64,000 nucleotides of DNA from Nymphaea colorata. Taxonomy: Eukaryota > Streptophyta > Magnoliopsida > Nymphaeales > Nymphaeaceae. Shown here piece by piece: positions 39,501 through 52,575 of the stretch. The notes under the pieces were generated by a model. That model saw only the letters and a program-made list of their open reading frames with translations, searched no databases and was not told the DNA's origin. The position numbers and the translations under genes are program-made. The DNA is taken from NCBI RefSeq assembly GCF_008831285.2, contig NC_045139.1:15606354-15670353 (forward strand). Direction: 5' to 3'. Positions within the stretch are counted from its first letter, which is position 1, and the number at the start of each line of letters is the position of its first letter.

Positions 39501-41188
39501 CCATTGCCTCCCTTCCTCATAGCATATAGGCTGTGCATCCTTTTCATTTACTTGGTCACTGTTGTCCCAACCAGTGTTATCAGTGTCAGTATGAAAGGTG
39601 CATAATTTAACATGGGCATAAACATTAATGCATCACCAGTCTAAAATGAAATTGTAACTTTTAGAACCTTTCACTTAACAAAAGTTTGAGAGAGTTATCA
39701 TTTTTACAATTAAGGACCAGTAGCTGCTGAATCCACCACAAGGAGTGGGTTTGTGTTAGCCCATGCTGGCTTTAGATGAGGGTTGTACGATGGTTGTTGG
39801 CCAATACAGGCTGAGGTGGTTGCCCCATACGTAGTGAACAGACTCTGCTCAGTGAAGAACTTGGTACCAACTTAACTGTGGTTCCCAGACAAGAGGCGAT
39901 TTGAGATCTTGGTCCCAGAATCCCAGATCCATGAATCTCAACAGGGATCTCAGATCCTTTGCTTGAAAGATGCATAGATTACAGCATAAATCTGTCATCC
40001 CTGCATCTGAAGTCAGACTATCTCCTCCCTTCCCCCCTCCGTCACCACCCACACCCCTGAACCCCACTCCATCCAAAACACACACGCCCCCCAAACCCCT
40101 ACAACACATTCCCCTTTATTCTTTTCCCGCACTAGATATCCATGTATTTGAGGTGAAGCCTGCATCAGATCTGACCCTTCAATCTCAGATATGGGGTATT
40201 CCGATTGCCCATTAAAAGGTTCTTTTTTGGTGGAATGAGATCAATCATTTGGCCTGAGTAGATAAGTGATAAAACAATTCAAGGACGTGTATCTTTCATC
40301 CGCCTCTAGTGGTTCAAAAAAAGGCCAAATCTCATGTGAAAATGCACAGGAATATGGAAACTTGAGTTGCATGAAGCTAGAAGCCATCCAATCTTCATTC
40401 CCACTGAGAACATGGCTAGGACAATGCCTTCCTAACCACTCCACACTGTAATTTTGTGAAGGCAGCTATCTTAGTTACATGGTGGTTGCATGCAACAATG
40501 TGCGACAAGTTCCTGGCTGTTTGTGTCAGAACACAGTTGTTTTAGTTGACTGCTGGATCATTCAATCTAACAGCAATTCATCAGAATCGTGCTACCAGCA
40601 AGATTCCAATCTAACTTGTTACTTGACCATGGAGTTAGGCACCTTCAAGTTGAAGAAGGTCAAGAAGTCAACACCCTGGATGCATTTCTGTTGGCATAAT
40701 CTAATAATGGTCTACCCAACCCCAGCTTGTTATTTAAGGAGAAAAAAGGAAGCGTTTAGGAGGACTACCTTGTGTAGTGCACAACCAGTGCACATGAATA
40801 TCACGGAGCGGTTTGACACACTCTAGCAGGCTAGTAACCAGCGAACCATCCAGCCAACTGCAGGATGTGCAACAGAATCTGCAATCATGGAATGCGCTAG
40901 TGTATTCTTTTCCACAAGCAGGTAAGAAACCAGCTGGGTACTAGGCACGAGGACAACCTGCAAATGTATCACAATCTGAAATTTTTTATGCCCTCCATTT
41001 TGTTCTTTTGCAAGCCTTACTGTGACAGATATGCAAAGTATGATGGTCATACTTGGACTACAAACACAGCACGAGATTGTAGTGTACATCTTTACACACA
41101 AAAGTTTCTGGAGTAAAGAAATCTACCACGCAAAGGAATACACTGCTTGTCTGCTAGGACTCATCTGCATCAAAACCTCTTGAAGAGC
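36571..41188. other. intergenic region: UXT promoter side to ferroportin 3' side
   Basis: 36571-37130 is the UXT 5' leader and promoter-proximal region (mixed composition, becoming CG-richer near 37020-37150). 37200-38200 is AT-rich with A/T homopolymers. 38200-41188 contains several short open frames on both strands (for example around 38434-38688 and 38922-39381), none with a recognisable domain. A C-rich block lies at 40020-40110. No gene is supported here. Confidence 0.5.
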
Positions 41189-44100
41189 TTATTGAAGTGG
41201 CAAAGATGACTTGCTGATACGCTGTGTATGAAAAGTATAGAGCATTGAAGCCACAGTTACAGAAGCAAACGATATGATTATCAACTTCCAAAATTCCTGA
41301 AAAAACCAAAACAAGTTAAAGATGGGTTAGCTTGTGGTAAGGGCACTAAAGATGCAATTGAATGTTCAGCTAATATGATTCTATTAATGGTGTGTCTGCT
41401 TTGTCCAATCAGAAGGATGCTTGGACATAAATGCTGGTTATGGTGCAGGTCATGATCAGAATCATGGAGAATTCATAGGAAACAATTCGTTCTCTTTCAG
41501 CCACTGAGATTGTCAATTGCACTCTATATGTGGGATGACAAAGTCAATCTTCCATAGATGCCAACATCTATGGAGTATGTGGGCTGATAAAGATCAACGT
41601 TCCATAGATGCATGTGCACTTCAATCACCATGGCATTTTCATTGTATATTTTGTATGGACACACACACATCCACAGGTAAAGACACAAATTTTCTTCTTC
41701 TTTTTTTTTTTTCTTTTTTTTTTTTCCTGTGGGGGTGTTATACATGTCATCCACTGTTAGAAATGGAATACATAATTAGTGCCAGATACATATTCTATGT
41801 ATGTCAGTAATGATGCACTAGAGTACCTGGGGATTAGAAATAATTATGCCCATGACATATTGCATTAGATCCATAAAAGATTGAAGTGAATTTTGAACAC
41901 CTCCAACAGCACATCGGTCAGAGTCAGGAACAGACTCCTGTTGAAAGAGAAATTTCAAAACAATATTACAATATTCCATACGAAGTGAACTACTACTAAG
42001 AACTATTTAGCAGGGAAAGTTCAACAGCATGGATACAACTTAAAAATATTTCAATGATGAGTTGTATGTTTATTCAATTGTACATATGGAAAAAAATCTC
42101 CTAGAAATAAACTTTCACCTGCATTTGCTGGATGACAGATAAATCAAACATCCATAATCCAAGACGTGAGGCAGCCACTCCACCCATCAGCATCCAAGCT
42201 GATATTTGGTTATTATGAACCCAGATGGAAGAAACGCATAATAACAGAAAGCACCACTGCAAAGGCAAACCACATTCAATTGCATCTAAGAATTAGTGGA
42301 CAGTAACCGCCACAAAATTCACATCTTCATACTCTAATGTGAACAGAAAATCATAAAGTACAAAAAAGGGATAGAAAATTATTGAAACATGCATAATTTT
42401 TCACAGTATACATATTACAGGCCAAAGTTAAACAGAAAGTATAATATAATTCAAAGAAAATTGCAGATGTTGCAGACTAAATGTTTTGTTTCATTCATGG
42501 TCTCAATTTAGATGTAAAGACTGAGAACGTTTACAAGTAGAAAAACACTAAATTAAGTACATAAAACTATTTTGGTTCTTTTTGTGCAACTATGCAACTT
42601 CTTTTTCCAATTGAGATACCCAAGTCAAGCCCCATATGATGAAGTCATGACGAAGGTTGGTCCACAGACAATTGGTGCTCATATTTGAGCAGAAAATTAC
42701 ATTCAGATGCCTCAACCAGAGGTCAAAATGTGTGCTACTCTGATTCAATAGGTAAACCAACTGCAGCTCATAGTATTGAATAATAAAGTCTCAGCACATG
42801 AGATCCGTCTGTTGTAACAAATGGTTGATACCTGTGACCATATAGACCATAATCCAGTTCGAAGACATAAAAGGTGTGAATGCACGATTGGATAAACTAA
42901 GGTTGCTGATATGCCTACAACAGCACTTATCCCACGTGCAAGGCCAATTATGAATGCTGGAACACCTTCCCACTCCAGTGCTGCAGTCATCAGTGTTCCA
43001 AAACTGCAAAAAAAGGTACTTGACATCACTGAAACAAAAAAGATTGTATCATAGTGTTCACAAGAATTAAAACAGAATAAGTGTAACATAATAATCACGA
43101 GAACATGAAGATTGGTTTCATATGTGGCCTAAAATTCAGTAGATCAACAATGTGAACACTCAGGTTTTTAAGCTCCTCCACATAAGTCATAATTTAGCAA
43201 AAATAATAAGTGACAAGAAAAGCAGCAGCAATAGATAGAAGCAGAAAAGTTGGAGAAAGCAAAAGGGCACACATGCCTTCACAAGCATATTGTCAAGCAT
43301 CAGAGGTTCAGAAAGCTGTCCAAGAGGACAAATTTAGTAGTTATTAGAAACAAACAACCCTTAGATCTGTTTAAGGAAAAAAAAGGGAAAAGGAAACTGG
43401 TAACACTAGTGGAGCATAAATTAAGAGCAATTCAGTTATTGCTTGTTTTAGAAGCAGATCCACATATTAGCTTTATGGCATACCGAACATTTCAACACAA
43501 TTTTCCACTTGGACCTGCATAAATTTTTACAATATTTTTCTCATTTGAAACATTCTCAAGATTAGTCACTTAAATGTTTTTACTTTACATAAATTCTGCT
43601 TGTTTTTCCTTTTCAAAATGGGCAGCAGAAAAAAGAAATTTCAACATACGGATCTTGGAAGACAAATTTTGTAGTCCTTGTTATAACTTCTACAGAATGG
43701 GATATGAAAAGAGAGCTCAAATTGTGTGTAAGATATAGGGTTGAACATAAAATTCTCCCAGAAAGAACAGCCAAGCACACCCTCAAGGTAATGCACTTTT
43801 TCTACAAAAGGTATAAGCAGTGTACATGTTGCTTGTATCCAAGTGGCCACATTGCTAACAAAAATAGAGGTTCTGTGCTGCAAGGAAAAAAGGGGGTCGG
43901 GCCCTGAACTGTCTCCGCAGCAAAGAACATCTGAGTTGGTCATGAATTCTGGGAATTTATCACTCCGCTTCAACGGTTAAAAGACTACAAACTTACAGAA
44001 CTAGCGAGTAGAATGGCAATTTAGAATGGACTAATATCCTTACATTCACCTCACTATTTAACCAGAATAAGAAAAAAAATATTTCAATGACGCGACCACA

Positions 44101-46637
44101 ATTATCCAATGTCAATGCATCCTTTGATAAAAGACATTTGTTATTAGAAGTAAACAGAGGACACAGGGAGCTAATCAAGGTTCACCAAAGCACCTGAGGA
44201 CGGTAAAATACAACAATGATAGAGAAATGCCAGGAAGTACGGTAGTCTGTTTGACATAAACAACCCATGCATCAATAGCAGGGGCCTTCAAAATTCTCTT
44301 GAAAATTTTTTCATGCCAGCTTTTTGCCACTGTCAATGAAGTTTCCATTTGTGATGGCAACCCTCCAGTCTCTTCAGGAGAATATGAGTTCACCAATAAA
44401 TTGTCTGAACAAGATGTTTGGGTTCTTGTTTTTCTACGTTCAATTAAAGCAGGGATGCCTTCATACACACTCCTTAGAAGCCAATATTCCACAAGAACTG
44501 ATATAACGTTCCAAAATAACAAAGCCAAAGACGAAGCTCCAAGTGACACAAAGCTAATCAAAAGGCCAGTAAAAACAGGGGCCAATAATTTACAGGAGAG
44601 ATCAATTCGCCGTATAACAGAATTTAGCTCCACCAAGACATCAGATGGCTGATTTTTTGACATCTCAACAATCCTGTAAATTCAACAGAAGAAGAATTAT
44701 TAAGGCTGTAAAAGAACAAATGAGATCAAGGATAATTGGCAGTTGTATCATAGAACTTTAGCTTGGACTGTAAAGACCACCTTGGCATGCACAGTGTCTC
44801 TACAAAGCAACAGCTTCAGCATCAACCAGAAGCAATTTTGATGGTTGATGTTGAGGATTAGCAGAATCACAGTTTATTAAATTTATTTCTGCAGTTACAT
44901 TCTTGTGAGGAGGCTTTGTCTGAAAAAATTTATAAGAAGATGATATATGCACAGTGAATTGGTATTGAAGACACAAAAAAAAGAATGAAGAATATAAAAA
45001 ACCTTTCATAATATTTTGGACTCTTCGATGCAACATTCACATTCATATCTCACTTTCATACTTGCAAAATATTGCAAATAAAGCCCCCTTACAAGAAGAT
45101 ACAAGCAGAAACTGGTATATCTGCAGTTGGAATAACTTTAAGTTTAATAGGCTTTGTTTCTAAAAAGCCGCCTTGCAAAGATCGGCCTATATGCCAATCA
45201 AGGAAAATGACAGGCTGTTTTTCTGGTTTTATTGTATCCAGTAAAAGATAGCAATGATTACCATTCTCTTTCAACCAAAATTGTTCCAGAAAGACTTGAA
45301 AGAACGCCGACTGCTCCCGAAACATTGACTAAGATGATAAGTCCAATGAAAATGGAAAACTGAGCAGATTTTAGACTATTGTATGTAAGTAGAATGAACA
45401 CTGCACCACCAGCCATCATGAAAGACAAATTTTGGGTAAATAACCAGATTCGAAGAACCTGCAGCAGAGAAGATTGCTTTTGGATTTGCCATAATCAAAA
45501 TCAAGAAGGTCTGATGGGTCATATATATCCTAAAGTGCTAAAGAAAAGCTAATTCCTTACCTTATCAGGGAAAGTACGTAAACTAATTTCAGAAATAGAA
45601 CCTTAGCATTTAAAAAGCACAGGAGGAGTAACCTCTATGTACGACATTTTGTCCACCCAGTTGCCAATAATGGGACCAAATAAAGCAATGGAACAAGATT
45701 CTACCACACCATACAATGCTGCGAAGAGCAAAGAATCAGGCCAAATATTGATCATGTATAGACCGACAGAGAATTCCCACATTCTGCAAAATAGAAAACA
45801 GATAGAACCGTTTATAAAGCCATTTAGGAATAAATTATTTCAATTGAATGTTCATATGGCAAACCTCGAGCGACAGATATTATCTAGCGTTTGAGACCAA
45901 GTCCGAAAAGGAAAAGGAAAAAAGAGAGAGCTGCTTGGTGATCGCAAATCCCAAAACAGCATATCGTACAAAATATAAATTTGTGAGAGTTGTGGTGTTC
46001 TAGTCTTCGAAAGCTCTCGTGTTGCAGATCTGAAGGGCCAGCTGATCATGGCAGATGGGCAAACAGCGGCAATAGGAAAAAACATGTCAAAGATGGCGGT
46101 AGAACCAGAAAGGCTGATCAACTGGCAAATCAAGTAGCAGGAATCTAAAGAAGTTACCATCATTCCATAAAAGGTATAGAACAGTTGATTTCGAAAAGCT
46201 AAATTTTTGCAACCTTGCTTTGAATGAAAATTCGGCTACTTTTCGCAAGAACAAGCAGGAAAATGTTTAATCAGTTTCCTGAAGATGCAACTGTCTACGT
46301 GCCATTAGGGGAACTGTTTCTCTGCTTTCCACGTCTACAGAACTCAACCACCGCCTCAATGATCCACAATTCCTAAGCGCGTAAGGGAATTTTGCATGAA
46401 GGCTCTATACTGCCACTAGCAGAGAGGCCACCGAGAGTAGCCATTCAAAAAGTGAGTATTATGACGAGATTAATTGCGTTCAAAGATAGAGGATGGTGAT
46501 AAGCAAACTCACCTAGCCCCCCACCTAGAAAGGAAATGACCAAGATACAGTTTCCTTAAAAGAAAAGGTGAAAGAGGAGGTGCCACTGTCGCTTGGATCT
46601 CATTCTCTGAAAGAAATGGCTGGTTCAATCCCTCCAT
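41189..46637 (-). CDS. ferroportin / IREG iron-efflux transporter (solute carrier family 40)
   Basis: Eight exons: 46637-46513, 45783-45633, 45458-45262, 44673-44194, 43003-42832, 42256-42119, 41937-41827 and 41296-41189, phases consistent, giving 493 residues. ATG 46637 is the first in-frame ATG after an upstream stop. The protein has YLGHFLSRWGARMWEFSVGLYMI in TM1, ALYGVVESCSIALFGPIIGNWVD, LRIWLFTQNLSFMMAGGAV, ELNSVIRRIDLSCKLLAPVFTG, PGISLSLLYFTVLSFGTLMTAALEWEGVP, GLARGISAVVGISAT and SVPDSDRCAVGGVQNSLQSFMDLM. About twelve membrane segments are split by a central hydrophilic loop (about residues 240-300). Plant relatives IREG1/FPN1 (plasma membrane) and IREG2/FPN2 (tonoplast) export Fe, Co or Ni from the cytosol. 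The plant-type RWGAR replaces the animal WGDR. Sequence alone does not tell plasma membrane from vacuole. Confidence 0.96.
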
Positions 46638-49600
46638 TATTTCTTCCTCCACTTGCAGAAGCAAACCATCCAACCCAAGAAGCTCGCCTAATGAAGATGA
46701 TGCCGGTGCTGATGCCGTCGATAACAATGACTGACAGTATACTTCTCAGAGTCGACCTCCTCAAAATTTAAAGAGTATACCATTCTTGCCATTTCTTTTA
46801 ATCCCATCTCCCTGCATATGCGCTGGTTTGAACCTCAATCATAATCGTTTTATTCCAGTTTCTGGGTTTTGCGAATGTCATTTACGATATTGTGGATGAT
46901 ATGGGCATCGGTAGAGTTAACTGTTAAGAGAACTATGCACAAACTGCCTTTTTTTGCCATGCAAGGAGCCAGAGGGCGACCTCTTGCTTTTGCACCAAAC
47001 TCAAACGTCCTGGAGATCAGTAACTTCGACAGGAGACGTAAGACACGGCTCCAGTGCCAATCCGAAAGCTACCCAGAAGTTCCTTTTTCTCGCAGAGCTC
47101 TCCAAATGTGCAAATATTGACTTTCACGCTATAAAATGTGAAATTCTTTTATGCATTTGACGTTGGCCCTTCATGTCAGTTTTCCTGGCTAGCATTTTGA
47201 TGATCGTGCTCGTAAAAAAAATGGCAAATGAGAGACACGTTGATTTATTTTAGGAAGAAGTGAGATTCCCTTGTTAATGCAGTTTCCGCCCATGGTTACA
47301 GCTCATTACAACCAGTAAGGATTAGAGTACCCCCTGACCTCATCCCAGAGCCACTTATACCTATTATTCAAATGTTTACACACATATATATATATATATA
47401 TATGATTCTATCTATCTAAAATCACTCAGTTCACTCATAGAATCATTTGATGGATGGCTGAAAAAAAAAAGAGATGAATATTTTTTTCATATATTATGTT
47501 AATTCACACTTGTTTTTTCTCCCCAACCATCACCATAGATATCAATTAAAGAGAAGAAGTTGGTATGGAAAAGCCAGCTTTTATGTAGGAAACGACAAGA
47601 AAGCAGTCTATATGTGTGGAAATAAATGAGAGTTCTACCTAAGAATTTATTCTCAGCGTTTTATAGTGAAAGATTAATATTAGTTGCTTATATATATATA
47701 TATATATACAAAGGGTTTGGACGGAGAAACAGATAGCGTTGCAGGCGTTGACCTCGACTTGATCCAAAACAATAAAAAACTTGGTAGCATTTATATAATT
47801 ATATTGGCGGCTTCATAACCAGCCTGGACATTAAGTTGTTGTAGCCAATAAATGTGAAAACCGCGCATTATTTTTCTAACTGGTGATCATCTTCAATACA
47901 CAGTGTACACTAACAAGTAACAAGCCTCCATTGGGCATACTGCTAGTTTTTTTACGTGCATGAAGCGCCGAACAAATGAGCCAAGTGCGCTAGAGAATTT
48001 AATGCAAAGTAAGAAGGGCCGAATCCCTTTTACCGTATAAAAGCCTTTCTTAGTCCTCGTTGTGATCCATTTCATGGTTATTTAGATAATTATTACTTCC
48101 CCAAATGGGACTACTCATCCAGTTCCCTGAGCCATCGCCGCCACAGTGGAAATAATTGAAGGACACAGACAAGTAGAAGCTTGGTTGTTGAGCAATAAGT
48201 TGAGCTTCAATGACTGGTAGGTATTGTTTGTAGCTTGTGAATCCTTATAAAAAAAAAAAAGGACGGTATCCAATGTAGAATGGAGGCTAAAAAGTTTATA
48301 AAATTTCAAGAAACACCAATATGTAAATGAAAATATTAACTGGAACTATCAATATGAGAATAAGTGTTTTCTAAGTTTGTGAGCATCAATATATAAATGA
48401 AAAAAATTACTTAAAACTATCAATATGAATATAAGTGTTTTTTTCTTTTTTGTAAAAAAGTTTGTATGGGCAATTGCCCACATAGTGCCCAAACCTGCTT
48501 TTGTGTATGCATTCCAAGAGTGTCGTTCAGGCGGGGCCAGATGGAGTGCCGTAGACACATTATCGAAGGCACACCGTCTGCAACATGATGTCGGCATGAT
48601 TCATAGTCAGGTGTTTGTTTACAGCTTCGTATGGTTGAGATGAACTGTCTCAATTCTATGTTTTGAAAGACTATCTTTCTTGACCAAACAAACATACTCA
48701 GTTGGGGGTTCAATTAGGAGGTCAAGATAAGGAGGTACTACTACTAGCAATGGCTGAGCCAGCAATTAATATTGGAAATCTTAGACATGCAATAAATTAA
48801 ATCATGTAAAGAAACCAATATGCAAATAAAATGAATCATGTAGGTTTAATCCTATTTATATAAGGCATATATATTATAGTTTTTTTTTTATGAGATTGAA
48901 AAAGTGAGACACAAGTAAAAATTTGGCTCAAGGATGACATTGACAGGCTAACTGCTGGACATGGATTTATCAAGAACAGGAAAACTTGTGGGGTCTCCTA
49001 CTGCTGTTGAGAATCGAAGAAAGTCGGTGATGAAATGGCAGATAATACCATATATTCAACGAGGAAAAGTTAATTATGTAGACGGATTTCGTTAGAACCA
49101 TGCGAGATTATCATAAGCTCAAGAAAAAGACAAGCTCAATGGCCAGGCCATTTTAAGCAAACACTGTCACATCATAAGGCGCCACTTCATGGATGCAAGC
49201 AAGCACACTGGAAGTCATAGAAGTCATACGTCCGTTTGTTAAAATTTTGAAACTATAGTTTAGCTTTTGTAACAAAAAAATTGTGACTCTGACTCTTATT
49301 AAGAACCTATAATCATATTTTAATTAGTCTAGTCTATCCATAAGTGCATGGAACTCTTTTTAATGACCATGTCTTGGTATAGAGGCTTTTTTTTTCTTCA
49401 AAAAGAAATGAATTTTTTTCTTGGTTTTCAAAATATCTGCTGGGTCCCAAGGTAAAGGACTTGTGGGTTCAGTGAGTCCAAGGTTCTGGGCACAAATTTT
49501 CCACATAACCTGTTTGGACCATTCCATGCCGGCCATGTAGCGATCTAAGCAACCAAATCTCCTTCATTCATTTTTTTTTTTGATGTCTTGAATTACGAGG

Positions 49601-50191
49601 ACCAGACATTCAAAAGGAACGGCCACAGCCAGTGTTTTTCCAACACAACTCATCAAAAAGCCGCCACGTCTTAGTAACACACCAGCCACATGCATGGTTA
49701 GGGATGTCAATGGCTCGGATTCGAATGAATGGTGGAGTCGTGCTTAAAGGAAGAAACACTCAACTCCTTTGTACATTCAAGAATTGGTCCAAGTAATTGT
49801 CCTTTTCAGCCTGCTAAACTAAGTGCCACTTATTTACATTGATTTCAATCATCATATCATCTGTTGATTAAGCCAATATGATCATAGCAGATCTTGTATC
49901 AAATCTCAATTTTGATACGTAAAACAATAAACTGGGCTCAAAATCTTCACATGTAATCAAATTCAAGTGTTCATACTGACTTCTCAGGTTGAGTATATAA
50001 GACGTTGCATGTCAAATTTGAATTCAATTAGGAGGTGCATGCTTCACTACCTCAGAGTTTAGATCCATGAGAAAAGATGCATCATAAAATATATTTTGTT
50101 GCCCACACCAACTCCAACTTTCATGTGACTCCACGACTGATCTCCGGCTCTCAATAAACTACGTAACGTAAGCCAGCATCAACCATTGGTG
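46638..50191. other. intergenic region between the divergent ferroportin and plastid-protein genes
   Basis: A 3.5-kb spacer between two divergently transcribed genes. 46638-46760 is the ferroportin 5' leader. TA microsatellites lie near 47383-47404 and 47692-47709. At 49698-49711 the sequence 'ttagggatgtcaat' matches the left end of the MITE at 63013, but no right end follows. A fragment near 48467-48615 stands out as less AT-rich but is not recognised. The last 100 bp hold the promoter of the plus-strand gene. Confidence 0.5.
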
Positions 50192-50203
50192 TATATATAT
50201 AGA
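50192..50203 (+). promoter_or_regulatory. TATA box of the small plastid-protein gene
   Basis: TATATATATAGA lies 67 bp upstream of the ATG, with CCATTGG three bases before it. A transcription start near 50225 would leave a short 5' UTR. The start codon sits in a strong context (GCCACCATGGC). Confidence 0.65.
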
Positions 50204-50258
50204 GGCATACAAGCTTCCCATTCTGAGGGTGGGACATTGGTGACTTTGCACAGCCACC

Positions 50259-51130
50259 ATGGCCGTCGGATCCGTCCCTCTTTCCTCTTCTGCTTCTTAC
50301 AGTGTTGGCTTGCCGATCGCCAACAAGAGCGTGGGGAGCGGCTTCAGGCAGGCGCAGCAGCTCATGAACTCCGGCCCCGGCAGACAGCAGGGTGGATTAA
50401 CGGTCTTCGCTCGGTCGGAGGGAGGAGGGCAGGAGGACGGCAAACAGGCGAAGGGCTCGAGGAAGCAATCTCTGTTCGGAAGCGTGACGGAGGCGCTTGA
50501 TTTCTCGCAGGTGCGGTCCGCCGACGACGCCATCCTCCTGGAGGAGGCGAGGGAGACCACCAGGTCCGGCGGACGGATGAGCAGAGAGCAGGTGAGCGAC
50601 GTCCCCATTACTTCCATGGTTGATTTCTTCCTTTAGATGTGGTAAACTAGATCAGTGTATCTGGAGCAAGAACAATACCAATATTGGTGTCTATTAAAAT
50701 ATGGCTGCCCAAATTAATATGTTCCCTGAAATTTATACTAACTTCGATTTCTTTTTCGCATTTACCAACTTCATCTATCTTATTGATTTCACAAGAGACA
50801 TATATTCATCTAAAATATTCATGATCATGTAATCATATTTCCAGTTCGAAAATAGTTGAAGTGTATCCCTACTAAATTGCCATACCAATATGAAGCTGAA
50901 AATTTCATTCAAGCTTCAAGATGCATATTTAAGTTGCTAGTAAAAGGATAAACAAATTGGTAAAACAACTTTATATGGGGCACTATATACTATTTCATCA
51001 ATATGATGGACCAATAATTTTTATATTTACTTTAGTTTACATATACTCTCAACTTTATATACATATATAAAGATGTCCATCATTTTTTTCTTCTTGTTTT
51101 TGCTTATGTAACTTTCAAAAGCCAGAGTCA

Positions 51131-51191
<61 letters not shown>

Positions 51192-51932
51192 CTTTCAATT
51201 TCTTTATGCGCTAACTCATCCATCGGTTGTTTCTTTGACATCTGGCAGTATGGAGCTCTAAGGAGGAAGATTGGAGGAACTTACCGGGATTTTTTCAAGT
51301 CCTATGTCGACGGTATGATAATGAAGCACGAAGCATTTTTTTCAAGTCAAATTAAATTAGCTTTTTCTTGGCGTAAGGATTAATGGGCTTGAGACGTTAT
51401 CGACCATAGTTCCACTCACAATCTTTTTGTTTTCTCTTGTTTTTTGGACAAGGTACCACATAATTGCATATTATATACCGGTGCCTCACAAATCCAAGTT
51501 TTATTTATTAATACCTCTCACCTACAAATTTCTAGCTCCGCCACTATGTTGAGACAGCGACATACCCAAGACCTGATCTCCATTCCCGGAAAAGTGCCTA
51601 ATTGAATCTAAAGAGCTTAGAACTACCCACTTTATGTTCTATCTCTTTGGGTTTATAATTTCTTTGTTTAACCTTCTAATTGGATCTGTTTATGTGAATG
51701 GCTTTGAAAACTTCATAATCTTTTCTCATATTTTTTTTCACCATACATTGTGATGGGGGCAGTGGATGGGCAATATGTGGAGGAAGGATGGGTGGACAAG
51801 TCTTGCAAGGTGTGCAAGAAGGACACGAGGGGTGAGCCCAGACAGGTTGACAGCATGGGCAGATACGTTCATGTGGCGTGCCTCCAGAGATCCAAGTCTA
51901 CCAACTTCTTCTCTAGACTCTTTGCTGGATGA
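50259..51932 (+). CDS. small putative plastid protein with CxxC-x18-HxxC metal-binding motif
   Basis: Three exons, 50259-50591, 51249-51312 and 51763-51932, give 188 residues. The junctions are GAGCAG|GTGAGC, TCGACG|GTATG and acceptors TGGCAG|TATGG and GGGCAG|TGGATG. Residues 1 to about 50 are Ser/Ala/Gly-rich with few acids, a plausible chloroplast transit peptide. The mature part is strongly patterned: SLFGSVTEALDFSQVRSADDA, TRSGGRMSREQYGALRRKIGG, TYRDFFKSYVDVDGQYVEEGW, then C147xxC150 and H169xxC172 around DTRGEPRQVDSMGRYVHVAC, ending NFFSRLFAG. The four ligands could hold one zinc. I recognise the style of a conserved green-plant plastid protein but cannot name it with confidence, and I assign no function. 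Intron 1 contains a long AT microsatellite close to its 3' end. Confidence 0.85.
51133..51189. repeat. (AT)28 microsatellite in intron 1 of the plastid-protein gene
   Basis: Fifty-seven bases of uninterrupted AT, ending 59 nt before the 3' splice site (51248/51249). It is the longest simple repeat in the window and so a likely polymorphic marker. Confidence 0.95.
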
Positions 51933-52404
51933 AGAAGAAGAGAGTTGCTTCATATATATCTACAATTTTTTTTTCTTGTTTTTTTTTTCTTTTGAAATCA
52001 AATGATCTTGTAGGGGTTCGCTATAAAAATGAACGTATAAAATTTGACGTAGATTTCCCTTTCCCTTCCATGTGTTGCTTGAGAGAAGAGATTCACATGT
52101 TGGAAAATTAAGGTGGTATTTGACCATATGGCATGTGAAAAATCATGTACAAGAATGCAGTCTGCTTTGTAAGGTGAACCGAACCATAGTGGCCGACTCA
52201 CTTCAGCTCGTATCGGTGTATTTTCTATTTTTTTATTTAAAAATAATTACCAGATTCACATAAGGTGATAGGTATTTTAATCACCTAATATTAGTAAGTC
52301 AAGGCAGTTTTTTTGTTTTGTTTGCTATTTTGAATGGGAATGGGCTTTTTAAGAGCAGTAAAAGTCATCAAATAAACCAAGTCCGAGGCTCAAGGACTTT
52401 GTTT

Positions 52405-52575
52405 GACGTAGCTGGTCTGGTCAGCAGCTCGCTCATATAAGGCCAGTTGCTGGTTCGAATTTAGTAAGTGTCAATTTCCTTTACAAATCAAAGCCAACAT
52501 AAGCTCTTAACAGAAGTTTACTTGCCTTTGGGTTTCATGCTGTTAAGATAGCGACAAAGTCTCTTAGTCTAAGTG
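52405..52575 (+). repeat. candidate tRNA-derived SINE, copy 2
   Basis: 'gacgtagctggtctggtc' resembles a pol III A box, and 'ctggttcgaattt' about 45 nt later resembles a B box. The 3' part has 'ttcatgctgttaagatagcg', matching the copy near 1565-1765. It is more diverged in the middle. Ends and target duplications are not resolved. Confidence 0.4.

Noticed and set aside
46638-46727. Upstream start for ferroportin at 46727
   Set aside because: The codon is TTG. The first ATG in frame is 46637, and it matches the usual short acidic N-terminus of plant IREG proteins.
50297-50617. 106-codon antisense ORF
   Set aside because: It is the complement of exon 1 of the plastid-protein gene in GC-rich DNA.
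52440-52470. tRNA gene near 'ggttcgaat'
   Set aside because: A B-box-like word without a foldable cloverleaf; it matches the SINE candidate.
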